A stretch of DNA of 64,000 bases, from the NCBI GenBank assembly GCA_024742695.1, contig JANSXY010000003.1:1-64000 (forward strand). Direction: 5' to 3'. The notes under the pieces are model-generated. The model did not search any database, had not been told where the DNA came from, and was given only the letters and a program-made list of their open reading frames with translations. The DNA comes from Paracoccaceae bacterium (lineage in GTDB: Bacteria; Pseudomonadota; Alphaproteobacteria; Rhodobacterales; Rhodobacteraceae). This document shows positions 37,271 to 45,651 of this stretch, piece by piece. The position numbers and the translations under genes were made by a program. Each line of letters starts with the position of its first letter. Position 1 is the stretch's first letter.

Positions 37271-38611
37271 TCAGCGCGGTGTCGGCATGGCGTTGGGTGG
37301 CGCGAGAATCCCGGCGAGCCGGTCGAAGCTTGCCGCGGTTCCGTCAGGCGCATCCTCGGCGAGGAAAGCGTCGAGTTCGGGCCAGATGCGGATCGCCTCG
37401 TCGACAAGGGAATCGGTTCCGGGCGTGTAAAGCCCCGCCTGGATCATCATCTCCGCCCGGTCGTAGGCGCCCAGAAGGCGGCGGGCCTGCGCGATCAGGG
37501 TGTTTTCCTCCGCCGTGGCGGCATCGGGCAGCGACCGCGAGACGGAGCGCAGGAGATCGATCGCCGGGAACCGGCCGCGCTCGGCGATGGCGCGATCCAT
37601 CACCACGTGGCCGTCGAGCACGCCGCGCAGGATGTCGGCCACCGGTTCTTCCATGTCCGATCCGGCGACGAGGACGGAGAACACCGCGGTGATGTCGCCC
37701 GCGCCTTCGGCGCCGGGCCCGGCGCGTTCGGCCAGCGACATGATCTGGTGCGAGGTCGAGGGCGGGAAGCCGCGCAGGCTGGGGGGTTCGCCCCCGGCCA
37801 GCGCGACCTCGCGATGCGCCTCGGCGAAGCGGGTGATCGAATCGGCGAGGAACAGCACGTGCTTGCCCTGGTCGCGGAAATGTTCGGCCACCGACATCGC
37901 CGCCCAGGCGCAGCGACGGCGCACCAGCGGCGACTGGTCCGACGTGGCGGCGACGATGACGGAACGCGCCATGCCGTCCGGCCCCATCGTCTTTTCCACG
38001 AATTCGCGCAACTCGCGCCCGCGTTCGCCGATCAGGGCGACGACGACGACATCGGCGGTGACCCCCCGCGCGAACTTGCCCAGCAACGAGGACTTGCCGA
38101 CGCCGGACCCGGCGAAAAGGCCGATCCGCTGGCCGCGCACCAGGGGCAGGAGCGTGTTGAACACAGCGACCCGGGTTTCCAGCCGTTCGCCAAGCCGGCG
38201 ACGCTGGGCGGCGGCGGGCGGCGCGGCCCGCAGCGGCCGTTCGGCCCGGCCGCGAAGCAGCGGTCGACCGTCCAGCGGCCGGCCGAAGGGGTCGACGACG
38301 CGGCCCACCCAGCTGTCATCCGGGCTGATCCCGGCCTGGCCGACATGTTCCACGGTCGATCCCAGGCCGACGCCATCGGCGGCGCTGTCGGGCAGGACGG
38401 TGACGCGGCCGGGCGTGAGGCTGACGATCTCGCCCTCGAGGCTGTCGCCGCGCGCGCCGTGGATTCGCACCCTGTCGCCAAGCGCGGCGTGGCTGCCGAA
38501 GCCGGCGACCTCGACCGTGCCGCGCCCGAGGCTGACGACGCGCCCGGCGCGATGCACCGCATCCATTCCCGCGATTTCGCCGATAAGCCGATCGAAGCCA
38601 CCGTAAGCCAT
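37271..38611 (-). CDS. fliI: Flagellar export ATPase FliI
   Basis: The hexameric ATPase of flagellar type III export. The 446 residues have the F1-beta-like core with Walker A LFAGSGVGKSSLLGKF (Lys173), the Walker B/catalytic region ALIGERGRELREFVEK and VLFLADSITRFAEAHREVAL, and RGFPPSTSHQIMSLAERAG. The ATG at 38611 is used because GGAGGCCAGA precedes it; ATG 38623 would add four residues. It is divergent from flgB with 83 bases between, sharing a CtrA-like site. FliI is separated from the FliH-like gene, an unusual layout but common in this order. Confidence 0.95.
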   Translation of the reverse strand: MAYGGFDRLIGEIAGMDAVHRAGRVVSLGRGTVEVAGFGSHAALGDRVRIHGARGDSLEGEIVSLTPGRVTVLPDSAADGVGLGSTVEHVGQAGISPDDSWVGRVVDPFGRPLDGRPLLRGRAERPLRAAPPAAAQRRRLGERLETRVAVFNTLLPLVRGQRIGLFAGSGVGKSSLLGKFARGVTADVVVVALIGERGRELREFVEKTMGPDGMARSVIVAATSDQSPLVRRRCAWAAMSVAEHFRDQGKHVLFLADSITRFAEAHREVALAGGEPPSLRGFPPSTSHQIMSLAERAGPGAEGAGDITAVFSVLVAGSDMEEPVADILRGVLDGHVVMDRAIAERGRFPAIDLLRSVSRSLPDAATAEENTLIAQARRLLGAYDRAEMMIQAGLYTPGTDSLVDEAIRIWPELDAFLAEDAPDGTAASFDRLAGILAPPNAMPTPR

Positions 38612-38657
38612 TCTGGCCTCCATTGTTTCCCGATTACGCTTTCTAAAGGTTTGGGGG

Positions 38658-38672
38658 TTAAGGCTTGATTGA
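38658..38672. promoter_or_regulatory. CtrA-like site between fliI and flgB, TTAA-N7-TTGA
   Basis: TTAA 38658-38661 and TTGA 38669-38672 with seven-base spacing. It lies 47 bases before fliI and 23 bases before flgB, in a divergent promoter region of only 83 bases. One base departs from the consensus. Confidence 0.45.
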
Positions 38673-38694
38673 AAGCTTCGGAGGAGAAACCCCG

Positions 38695-39096
38695 ATGTTC
38701 GACAAGCTAGAGATATTGCAGATGGCGCAGGCGATGGCGTCGCACGCTTCCGTGCGCCAAAGCGCCGTCGCGCAGAACATCGCGAATGCCGACACGCCCT
38801 TCTACCGGGCGCGCGATGTCGCATCGTTCGCGGATACCTACCAGAAGATGAACGGAGACTGGACCCAGCGCGCCACGCGCGAGGGTCATGTCGCGATGGG
38901 GTCCGACGACTTCCGCTCGCAGGTGCGCAGCGTCGAACGCAACGACGCGGGCACCATGTCGCCGAACGGCAACTCGGTGTCGCTGGAACTCGAGATGGTC
39001 AATGCCGTCGAGGTCAAGCGCCAGCACGACCGGGCGCTGACCATCTACCGCTATTCGCTGGACATGCTGCGCACCTCGCTTGGGCGCGGGCGCTGA
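38695..39096 (+). CDS. flgB: Flagellar basal-body rod protein FlgB
   Basis: The proximal rod protein. MFDKLEILQMAQAMASHASV is followed by the rod motif SAVAQNIANADTPFYRARDV, then LELEMVNAVEVKRQHDRALT and the C-terminal helix IYRYSLDMLRTSLGRGR. The 133 residues are normal for the family. ATG 38695 has GGAGGAGAAACCCCG in front. It heads the operon flgB-flgC-fliE-fliQ-flgF-flgG-flgA-flgH-fliL-like. Confidence 0.94.
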   Translation: MFDKLEILQMAQAMASHASVRQSAVAQNIANADTPFYRARDVASFADTYQKMNGDWTQRATREGHVAMGSDDFRSQVRSVERNDAGTMSPNGNSVSLELEMVNAVEVKRQHDRALTIYRYSLDMLRTSLGRGR

Positions 39097-39110
39097 CGGG
39101 AGGCTGAGAC

Positions 39111-39503
39111 ATGAGTGAACTTTCAAACTCCCTCGACCTTTCGGCCAGCGCAATGAAGGCCCAGGCGATGCGCCTGCGCCACGTGTCCGAAAACATCGCC
39201 AATGCCGATACCCCCGGCTACCAGCGCAAGACGGTGTCCTTCGACGAGGTCATCGAACGCGGCCGGTCGACCGGGAAGGTGGAGCTTGGCCCCGTGGAAC
39301 TCGACCGGAAGGAACTGACCCGGATTTACGATCCGGGCCATCCGCTGGCCGATGAAACCGGCTACTACGACGGCTCGAATGTCGATCTGGTGGTCGAACT
39401 TGCTGACGCGCGCGAAGCGCAGCGCAGCTACGAGGCGAACCTGAAGATGTTCGATCAGGCACGGCAAATGTCGTCCGCGCTGATGGAACTCATTCGCCGA
39501 TGA
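39111..39503 (+). CDS. flgC: Flagellar basal-body rod protein FlgC
   Basis: A rod component that polymerises after FlgB. The N-terminal helix and rod motif MKAQAMRLRHVSENIANADTP, the middle GYYDGSNVDLVVELADAREA and the end SYEANLKMFDQARQMSSALM follow the family. The 130 residues are standard. ATG 39111 has GGGAGGCTGAGAC before it, 14 bases past the flgB stop. Confidence 0.95.
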   Translation: MSELSNSLDLSASAMKAQAMRLRHVSENIANADTPGYQRKTVSFDEVIERGRSTGKVELGPVELDRKELTRIYDPGHPLADETGYYDGSNVDLVVELADAREAQRSYEANLKMFDQARQMSSALMELIRR

Positions 39504-39524
39504 TCTGAATAGGGGAGGTCCAGA

Positions 39525-39821
39525 ATGGACGTCAAAACCTCTTTCGCTGCACAGACCTACGCTCAGGCTCGTCCGGCGACGGCGCCAACCGCCGCGCCGG
39601 CCGGGTCTGGCGAGAAATCCGCCTTCAGCCAGGCGGTAGGCGACTTCGCCCAGACGCTGAAGGCGGGCGAGGAAACCGCGAAGGCGGCGATGGTCGGCGA
39701 TGCCGATCCGCATGCGCTGGTGCAGGCGCTCGCGTCCTCGCAGCTTGCGGTCGAAACCGCGGTGACGGTGCGCGACCGTGTCGTCGAGGCATACCAGGAA
39801 ATCCTGAGGATGCCGGTGTGA
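39525..39821 (+). CDS. fliE: Flagellar hook-basal body protein FliE
   Basis: The adapter between the MS ring/export gate and the rod. The 98 residues have a Ala/Pro/Thr-rich start, then FSQAVGDFAQTLKAGEETAK and the conserved tail LVQALASSQLAVETAVTVRD with VVEAYQEILRMPV. GGGAGG in front of ATG 39525 is a good ribosome-binding site. The stop TGA shares its A with the ATG of fliQ (GTGATG). Confidence 0.94.
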   Translation: MDVKTSFAAQTYAQARPATAPTAAPAGSGEKSAFSQAVGDFAQTLKAGEETAKAAMVGDADPHALVQALASSQLAVETAVTVRDRVVEAYQEILRMPV

Positions 39822-40087
39822 TGGACGAGATCATCTTTTTCGACACCATGCGCCAGGGGCTTTGGATCGCGGTGATGATGGCCGCGCCGATGCTGTCCGT
39901 CGCGCTGGTCGCGGGCCTCGCCGTGGGCCTGTTCCAGGCCCTCACATCGGTCCAGGAACTCACGCTGACCTTCGTGCCCAAGGTCGGCGCGATGATCGCC
40001 GTGTTCTGGATGTCGATGACCTTCATGTCCGGTGCGCTGGTGGCGTTCTTCACCGACCGCATCGTGCCGCTGATCGCGGGGGGCTAG
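39821..40087 (+). CDS. fliQ: Flagellar biosynthesis protein FliQ
   Basis: A two-helix component of the FliPQR export gate in the inner membrane. The 88 residues show MDEIIFFDTMRQGLWIAVMM, the gate loop LFQALTSVQELTLTFVPK, and the second membrane helix ending LVAFFTDRIVPLIAGG. ATG 39821 overlaps the fliE stop; GTG 39818 is one codon earlier and possible. Its gate partners FliP (56512) and FliR (44875) lie elsewhere in the cluster. Confidence 0.94.
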   Translation: MDEIIFFDTMRQGLWIAVMMAAPMLSVALVAGLAVGLFQALTSVQELTLTFVPKVGAMIAVFWMSMTFMSGALVAFFTDRIVPLIAGG

Positions 40088-40090
40088 GAC

Positions 40091-40813
40091 ATGGACAATA
40101 CCACCTACACGACGCTGAACCGCCAGTCCGGCCTTCTGGCCGAGATGCAGTCGGTCGCGAACAACATCGCCAACCTCTCGACCACCGGCTTCCGCAAGGA
40201 GCGGGTGATCTTCGCTGAACATGTCCACACGCTCGAAGGGCAGGAACCGTCGCTGTCGATGGCCGATGCCAGCGGTCGCTGGACCAACCTGCTGCAGGGG
40301 CCGCTGTCACAGACCAAGGGCACCTACGATTTCGCGATCGAGGGCGAAGGCTTCTTCATGATCCAGACGCCCGAGGGACAGCGCCTGACCCGGGCCGGCA
40401 TGTTCACCCCGAACGAGGAGAACGTGCTTGTCACCGTCGATGGCAACCCGGTGCTCGACCTTGGCGAGGCGCCGATCGCGATTCCCGCCGGGTCGCAGAA
40501 AATCGACCTGGCCAACGATGGCACGCTGTCGGCCGACGGCGTGCCCTTCGCCCAGGTCGGGGTGTTCCTGCCCGCCGACACGAACGAGATGACCCGCGCC
40601 GGCGGCACCAGCTTCGCCGTCGACGGCGAGATCGCGCCCCTGGAACAGCCCGTTCTGCTTCAGGGATTCCTGGAAAACTCCAATGTCAATCCGATCACCG
40701 AGATCGCCCGGATGATCCAGGTGCAGCGCGCCTACGAGATGGGCCAGACCTACCTGACCGCCGAAGACGAACGGATCCGCGCCGCCATCGAAACCCTCGC
40801 CGTGAAACGCTAA
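40091..40813 (+). CDS. flgF: Flagellar basal-body rod protein FlgF
   Basis: A rod protein that follows FlgC in assembly. The 240 residues carry the rod motif SVANNIANLSTTGFRKERVI, YDFAIEGEGFFMIQTPEG, RAGMFTPNEENVLVT and the C-terminal NVNPITEIARMIQVQRAYEM. It starts three bases past the fliQ stop and precedes flgG by 12 bases. Confidence 0.95.
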   Translation: MDNTTYTTLNRQSGLLAEMQSVANNIANLSTTGFRKERVIFAEHVHTLEGQEPSLSMADASGRWTNLLQGPLSQTKGTYDFAIEGEGFFMIQTPEGQRLTRAGMFTPNEENVLVTVDGNPVLDLGEAPIAIPAGSQKIDLANDGTLSADGVPFAQVGVFLPADTNEMTRAGGTSFAVDGEIAPLEQPVLLQGFLENSNVNPITEIARMIQVQRAYEMGQTYLTAEDERIRAAIETLAVKR

Positions 40814-40825
40814 GGAGCCTGACCC

Positions 40826-41611
40826 ATGCGTGCCCTTCAAATCGCCGCCACCGGGATGAGCGCCCAGCAGATGCGGGTCGAGGTCATCTCGAACAACCTC
40901 GCCAACATGTCGACCACGGCCTACAATGCCCGCCGGGCGGATTTCGCCGACCTGCACTACCAGCAGGTTACCCGGCCCGGCACGATCAATGCCGACGACG
41001 GCACGATCCTGCCCACCGGCGTGCAGATCGGCCTCGGCGTGCGCCCGGCCTCCGTCAGCGTTCAGCTGGCGCAGGGTTCGATCGCCCAGACCGGCGGCGA
41101 CCTCGACATCGCGATCGAGGGCAATGGCTATATCGAGGTGACGCTGCCCTCGGGGATCTCGGCCTATACCCGCGACGGTGGCCTGCAACGGTCGGCCGAC
41201 GGCCAGATCGTCACCGCCGATGGTTTCCCGGTGCAGCCGAACATCACGATCCCGCTCGACGCCCGCTCGATCGCGATCAACGCCTCCGGCGAGGTCTGGG
41301 CCTATTTCGACGACCGGGTGGAACCGGAACTGCTGGGCCAGTTCAACCTGGCCGGATTCGCCAACGAAAAGGGGCTGGAGGCGATCGGCTCGAACCTGTT
41401 TCTCGAAACCGCCGCCTCCGGCGCGGCCGATATCGCGCCGCCGGGCCAGAACGGCCTGGGCACGGTGCGCCAGGGCTACCTTGAGGACAGCTCCGTCGAC
41501 GCGGTCCGCGAGATCACCGAACTGATCGAGGCGCAGCGCGGCTACGAGCTGAACGCCAAGGTCATAACCGCCGCCGACCAGATGCTCGGCGCGACGACGC
41601 AGGTGCGGTGA
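40826..41611 (+). CDS. flgG: Flagellar basal-body rod protein FlgG
   Basis: The distal rod protein. The 261 residues show the expected MRALQIAATGMSAQQMRVEV, ISNNLANMSTTAYNARRADF, the LGVRPAS core, DLDIAIEGNGYIEVTLP, and the C-terminal DAVREITELIEAQRGYELN. The length is the usual 261-262. An AAGGAGCCTGACCC site precedes the ATG. The TGA stop shares a base with the flgA start (TGATG). Confidence 0.96.
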   Translation: MRALQIAATGMSAQQMRVEVISNNLANMSTTAYNARRADFADLHYQQVTRPGTINADDGTILPTGVQIGLGVRPASVSVQLAQGSIAQTGGDLDIAIEGNGYIEVTLPSGISAYTRDGGLQRSADGQIVTADGFPVQPNITIPLDARSIAINASGEVWAYFDDRVEPELLGQFNLAGFANEKGLEAIGSNLFLETAASGAADIAPPGQNGLGTVRQGYLEDSSVDAVREITELIEAQRGYELNAKVITAADQMLGATTQVR

Positions 41612-42042
41612 TGCGCCGCGCGATTCTCCTTGCCCTGGTGCTGGCCGCCGGGCCGGGCGCGGCGCTGGCCGAGACGCTGGTGGCGACGCGCACGATCCGG
41701 CCGCAGGCGATCATCATGCCCGAGGATGTGACGGTTTCCGAGGCCGAGATCCCCGGCATGTTCACCACGCCCGCCGAGGTCGTCGGCCAGGAGGCGCGGG
41801 TGGCGATCTTCGCCGGGCGGCCGATCGGCCCGTCCGACATCGGCCCGCCGGCGCTTGTCGACCGCAACCAGATCGTTCTTCTGACCTATCGCAAGGGGTC
41901 GATCACCATCGTCACCGAGGGCCGCGCGATGGCACGCGGCGGCGTCGGCGATCTTGTCCGCGTGATGAACCTCGCGTCGCGCAGCACCGTCTCGGGCTAC
42001 GTGGCCGAGGACGGCACGATCCGCGTGATCGGCGGAAACTGA
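41611..42042 (+). CDS. flgA: Flagellar P-ring assembly chaperone FlgA, short form
   Basis: A periplasmic chaperone for P-ring (FlgI) assembly. The 143 residues have a signal peptide (MRRAILLALVLAAGPGAALA) and then the SAF domain: LVATRTIRPQAIIMPEDVTV, EVVGQEARVAIFAGRPIGPS and LVDRNQIVLLTYRKGS. It is shorter than enteric FlgA (about 219) because only the SAF-core half is present, as in many alphaproteobacteria. ATG 41611 overlaps the flgG stop. Confidence 0.9.
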   Translation: MRRAILLALVLAAGPGAALAETLVATRTIRPQAIIMPEDVTVSEAEIPGMFTTPAEVVGQEARVAIFAGRPIGPSDIGPPALVDRNQIVLLTYRKGSITIVTEGRAMARGGVGDLVRVMNLASRSTVSGYVAEDGTIRVIGGN

Positions 42043-42058
42043 ACCATTGGGGACCAAC

Positions 42059-42787
42059 ATGAAACCGACCGCGCTCTTTCTCATCGTCCTCGCTGCCACG
42101 GCGGGATGCAGCCGTTTCGAAAACGTCGGAAAGGCACCCGCATTCACGGCGGTCGAAACCTCGGACGAGTATTACGCGATGGCGGGGGCGCCGTTGCAGG
42201 CCTCGCTGGATCGTCGTACCGCGACCGATCGCGCCTCGCTGTGGAGCGGGTCGCGCACCTCGCTTCTGGGCGACCGCCGGGCGGTGCAGCGCGGCGACAT
42301 CCTGACCGTGGTCATCGAGATCAACGAAAGCGCCGAGATCTCCAACACCACCAATCGCAGCCGATCCAGTTCCGACCGGATGGGGATCACCGGGTTGCTG
42401 GGCATCCCGCAACGGATCAACAACACCCTGCCGATGGGCGCGACGATGGGCGACGCCGTCAATACCGATTCCGATTCCAGCTACCAGGGCGACGGCGACG
42501 TGCGGCGGCGCGAGAAGCTGACGCTGCGGGTCGCCGCCACGATCATCGAGACGCTGCCGAACGGCGTTCTGCGGATCCAGGGCAGCCAGGAGGTTCGGGT
42601 GAACTTCGAGGTGCGCGAGCTGATCGTCACCGGCTTCGTGCGGCCGCAGGATATCAGCCGCCAGAACGAGATCACCTACGACAAGATCGCCGGCGCGCGA
42701 ATCTCCTACGGCGGCCGCGGCCAGATCACCGATGTTCAGCAGCCCCGTTACGGGCAGCAGATCGCCGACATCATCCTGCCGTTCTGA
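42059..42787 (+). CDS. flgH: Flagellar L-ring lipoprotein FlgH
   Basis: The outer-membrane L-ring protein. A lipoprotein signal MKPTALFLIVLAATAGC puts the lipidated Cys at residue 17. Conserved L-ring segments follow: LWSGSRTSLLGDRRAVQRGD, ILTVVIEINESAEISN, LRVAATIIETLPNGVLRIQG, and RPQDISRQNEITYDKIAGAR, ending in YGQQIADIILPF. ATG 42059 is used, with GGGGACC six bases before it; a TTG at 42047 is less likely. 242 residues. Confidence 0.95.
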   Translation: MKPTALFLIVLAATAGCSRFENVGKAPAFTAVETSDEYYAMAGAPLQASLDRRTATDRASLWSGSRTSLLGDRRAVQRGDILTVVIEINESAEISNTTNRSRSSSDRMGITGLLGIPQRINNTLPMGATMGDAVNTDSDSSYQGDGDVRRREKLTLRVAATIIETLPNGVLRIQGSQEVRVNFEVRELIVTGFVRPQDISRQNEITYDKIAGARISYGGRGQITDVQQPRYGQQIADIILPF

Positions 42788-42796
42788 GGGTCGCCG

Positions 42797-43306
42797 ATGC
42801 GTAAGCTCCTGCCAATCCTTCTCGCTCTTGTCGGCCTCGGTGGCGGTGTCGGCGCCGGCCTGATGCTGCGGCCCGCCCCGGAACAGGTGGTCATCGATCC
42901 CTGCGGTGACGACAGCATGGCCCAGGATCACGCCAAGGACGAAACCGACGAGGCGGGGGACGGCAAGGAGGAAGAAAACGCGTCCTTCGACTACGTCAAG
43001 CTGAACAACCAGTTCGTGGTTCCGGTGGTGGAATCCGGGCGGGTCGCCGCGCTGGTGATCCTGACCGTCAGCCTGGAAACACAGATCGGCGGGTCCGAAC
43101 AGGTGTTTGCCAAGGAACCGAAGCTGCGCGACGGGTTCCTGCAGGTGCTGTTCGATCATGCCAATGCCGGCGGGTTCAAGGGGGCCTTCACCGAGGCCGC
43201 GAACATGGCGGCGCTGCGCCGCGCGATGCTGGACGTCGCCCGCAAGTCGCTGGGCGACCTCGTGTCCGACGTCCTGATCGTCGATATCGTCCGTCAGGAT
43301 ACCTGA
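42797..43306 (+). CDS. FliL-like protein, 169 aa (second FliL-type copy)
   Basis: A single-pass membrane protein. MRKLLPILLALVGLGGGVGA is an N-terminal membrane anchor; an acidic linker (KDETDEAGDGKEEE) precedes a FliL-like periplasmic domain: DYVKLNNQFVVPVVESGRVA, LVILTVSLETQI, and the tail LRRAMLDVARKSLGDLVSDV. FliL proteins bind the stator and support torque. A second, more standard FliL is at 53366. The two are very different in sequence, so a distinct role is possible. It closes the flgB operon; a strong terminator follows. Confidence 0.8.
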   Translation: MRKLLPILLALVGLGGGVGAGLMLRPAPEQVVIDPCGDDSMAQDHAKDETDEAGDGKEEENASFDYVKLNNQFVVPVVESGRVAALVILTVSLETQIGGSEQVFAKEPKLRDGFLQVLFDHANAGGFKGAFTEAANMAALRRAMLDVARKSLGDLVSDVLIVDIVRQDT

Positions 43307-43325
43307 ACCGGGGCACCGGAACGGA

Positions 43326-43360
43326 CGGGGCCGGCCCACGCGTTGGGCCGGCCCCGTTTT
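43326..43360. terminator. Bidirectional terminator between convergent operons
   Basis: A 13-base-pair stem (43326-43338 with 43344-43356, loop CGCGT) is followed by TTTT on the plus strand. It lies 20 bases past the stop of the fliL-like gene and 17 bases from the end of the minus-strand operon (43377). The stem also serves the minus strand, though no U run follows there. Confidence 0.85.
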
Positions 43361-43376
43361 CCGTTTCGCGGCGCGG

Positions 43377-43793
43377 TCAGCGTGGCGCCGCGAGATCGGG
43401 GGGCTGGTTGGCGATGCGGCGGCGTTCGGCCTGGGCCCGCGCCTCGGCCCGCGCGCGTTCGGCAAGCCGTTCCAGCACCTGGTTCTGGCCGTGGGCCTGT
43501 GCCGCCCTTGCGCGCTGATCCATCCATTCGGCGGTCAGCCGCGCCAGGTCCATGTTGCGCTGCGCGCGTTCGGCCAGGGCCCAGCGTTCGAACCGGTCGG
43601 CGGCGACGGCCAGCGCGGGGGCGTCTTCGCCGGCCAGCGCGGCGCGGGCCTTGCCGCGCGCGGCATCGATCTCGGCCACCCGGTCCTCGGCCGCGCGCCG
43701 CGCCTGCGAGGCGCGGCTGAGCGCGGCGAGTTCGGCCTCGCGGCGGATCGCGGCGAGTTCGGCCAGCGCAGCGAGGCGGCGCGCCCGGTTCAC
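43377..43793 (-). CDS. Coiled-coil protein, FliJ-like candidate, 138 aa
   Basis: An unrecognised Ala/Arg/Glu-rich protein that should be one long helical hairpin: RRLAALAELAAIRREAEL, then SQARRAAEDRVAEIDAARGK and a second arm LERLAERARAEARAQAERRR. The size and heptads resemble FliJ, the export-chaperone stalk protein, and no other fliJ was seen in the window. The GTG start at 43793 overlaps the flhB stop (GTGA), so it is the last gene of the motor/export operon. The FliJ call rests on shape and position, not on motifs. Confidence 0.5.
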   Translation of the reverse strand: MNRARRLAALAELAAIRREAELAALSRASQARRAAEDRVAEIDAARGKARAALAGEDAPALAVAADRFERWALAERAQRNMDLARLTAEWMDQRARAAQAHGQNQVLERLAERARAEARAQAERRRIANQPPDLAAPR

Positions 43794-44875
43794 CACATCC
43801 TCGACCGTGCGCGGGCGCGCATCTTCTCGGCGAAGCGGATCGCGGCGGCCACGGCGCGGTAGTGCTCGGGCCAGATTTCCTTGCCGATGTCGATCGCGGC
43901 GTGAAGCGCCCGCGCCGTCGGCGGATCGGAGTGGATCGGCACGCCGGCCTCCATCGCCCGTTCGCGGATCCGCGCGGCGATCTCGTCCACGCCCTTGGCC
44001 ACGCAGATCGGCGCCCGGCCCGAGGCGCGGTTCCATTTCAGCGCGACGGCGTAGTGCGTCGGGTTGACGATCACCACGTCGGCCTTCGGCACATCGTTCA
44101 GCATGCGGTTGGTGGCGATGTCGTAGGCCCGCTGACGGCGCTGGGCCTTCATGTGCGGGTCGCCCTCGCTGCTCTTCATCTCGTCCATCATTTCCTTGCG
44201 CGACATCCGGTTCTTCCGGATGTGGCTGGCGCGCTGGTAGAAGAAATCCACGCAGCCGATCACCACGGCGAGGACAAGGACGATGAACAGGAACTCGGCG
44301 ATCAGCTCCATCAGCCGCACGGCGATCATGCCGGGGGTGAAGTAGATCGTCTCGAGGATCTCGTGCAGCCGGCTCATCAGGAAGATGCCGAGGATCGCCG
44401 AGATGACGATCAGCTTGCCGGAGCTCTTGGCGAATTCGAACAGGCCGTCGGCCCCGAACTTCTGCTTGGCGGTCGCGATCGGCGAGATCCGCGACAGCTT
44501 CGGCTGGAGCTTTTCGGGTGCGAAGACCATCGCCTGCTGCGCGAAGACCGTGGCGAGAACCAGCAGGAAGGGAATCACGAACCAGGGTGCGATCGCGATC
44601 AGCACTTCGCCCAGAAGCCCGGCCACCGGCCCGGTATGGCCGCCCAGAAACAGCGGCGCGAGCGTGTCGGCCTGGTCGAGCAGGACCATCGCCGAGGTGC
44701 CGAAGGCGCCGAAGGCCGCGGCACCCACGCCAAAACCGGCGATCAGCACGCCGCCATAGGCGGCGGCGACCGTCAGTTCGGTGGATTTTGGAACCTCGCC
44801 GCGTTCGCGCGCCTTCTGAAGCTTTCGCTCCGTTGGCTCGTATTCCTTTTCGGCGCTGTCTTCTTCCTCGGCCAT
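43790..44875 (-). CDS. flhB: Flagellar export switch protein FlhB
   Basis: Part of the export gate and the switch for substrate specificity. The N-terminal motif YEPTERKLQKARERGEVPKS is followed by four membrane helices and a cytoplasmic domain with the autocleavage motif Asn271-Pro-Thr-His in DVVIVNPTHYAVALKW; cleavage after Asn changes secretion from hook to filament. The end carries PTARALHAAIDIGKEIWPEH. 361 residues is normal. ATG 44875 overlaps the fliR stop by one base. Confidence 0.96.
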   Translation of the reverse strand: MAEEEDSAEKEYEPTERKLQKARERGEVPKSTELTVAAAYGGVLIAGFGVGAAAFGAFGTSAMVLLDQADTLAPLFLGGHTGPVAGLLGEVLIAIAPWFVIPFLLVLATVFAQQAMVFAPEKLQPKLSRISPIATAKQKFGADGLFEFAKSSGKLIVISAILGIFLMSRLHEILETIYFTPGMIAVRLMELIAEFLFIVLVLAVVIGCVDFFYQRASHIRKNRMSRKEMMDEMKSSEGDPHMKAQRRQRAYDIATNRMLNDVPKADVVIVNPTHYAVALKWNRASGRAPICVAKGVDEIAARIRERAMEAGVPIHSDPPTARALHAAIDIGKEIWPEHYRAVAAAIRFAEKMRARARSRMW

Positions 44876-45651
44876 CAGGGCACCCGGAACGGATCGGCGA
44901 ACCAGCCGTCAAGCGCCTGCGCCCAGACCGCAAGGCCGACAGGCAGCGCCACGGCCATCAGCATCAGCCCGCCCAAGGTCAGCGCCGGGGCGCCGACGAA
45001 GGCGACCATCAGCGTCGGCATCGCGCGGTTGATCGCGCCAAGCGCGGCGTTGTAGATCAGCGAGGCGATGACGAAGGGCGCGGCCAGCGAAAACGCCAGC
45101 GTGAAGGCCCGGCTGACATTGCCCAGACCCCAGGACAGCACGTCGCCCGCGCCGGGGAACCGCCCGGCCGGCAACAGATCGTAGGACAGGACCAGAAGCT
45201 CGACGATCTTGACGTGCAACCCCGCCATCACCGCCAGCGCCAGCCCGCCGATCAGCAGAAGCTGCGACACCGCCGGCATCGGATCGCCGCCCATTCCGCC
45301 GAAGATCTGCGCCAGCGAGGTTGCCTGCGCGGCCATCGTTCCGGCGATCTGAAGGCACAGCACGAACATCCGCAGCACCAGGCCGATCAGCACGCCCGCG
45401 AACGCCTCGGTGGCGATGAACATGCCCAGCACCCGGCCCTCGGCCGCGATCGGCGCGACCTGGCCGGCCACCGCCGGCGCGACGATCACCGTGAAGCCGA
45501 GCGCGAGGATCAGCCGCACCCGCGCCGGAACCGTCTGTTCGCCGAAGGCCGGAAGCACCGCCATCGCGCCGCCGACGCGCAGGAACACGATGAACCCGGT
45601 CAGGAACCCGGCCGCCCAGCTATCGAGGATCTGCGACAGAACCTCGTTCAT
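44875..45651 (-). CDS. fliR: Flagellar biosynthesis protein FliR
   Basis: An export-gate subunit with about six to eight membrane segments. Landmarks are IVFLRVGGAMAVLPAFGEQT, MAAQATSLAQIFGGMGGDPM and LLPAGRF, then MLMAVALPVGLAVWAQALDG near the end. The 258 residues fit the family. ATG 45651 overlaps the flhA stop (ATGA). An in-frame upstream extension exists but is not protein-like. Confidence 0.94.
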   Translation of the reverse strand: MNEVLSQILDSWAAGFLTGFIVFLRVGGAMAVLPAFGEQTVPARVRLILALGFTVIVAPAVAGQVAPIAAEGRVLGMFIATEAFAGVLIGLVLRMFVLCLQIAGTMAAQATSLAQIFGGMGGDPMPAVSQLLLIGGLALAVMAGLHVKIVELLVLSYDLLPAGRFPGAGDVLSWGLGNVSRAFTLAFSLAAPFVIASLIYNAALGAINRAMPTLMVAFVGAPALTLGGLMLMAVALPVGLAVWAQALDGWFADPFRVP

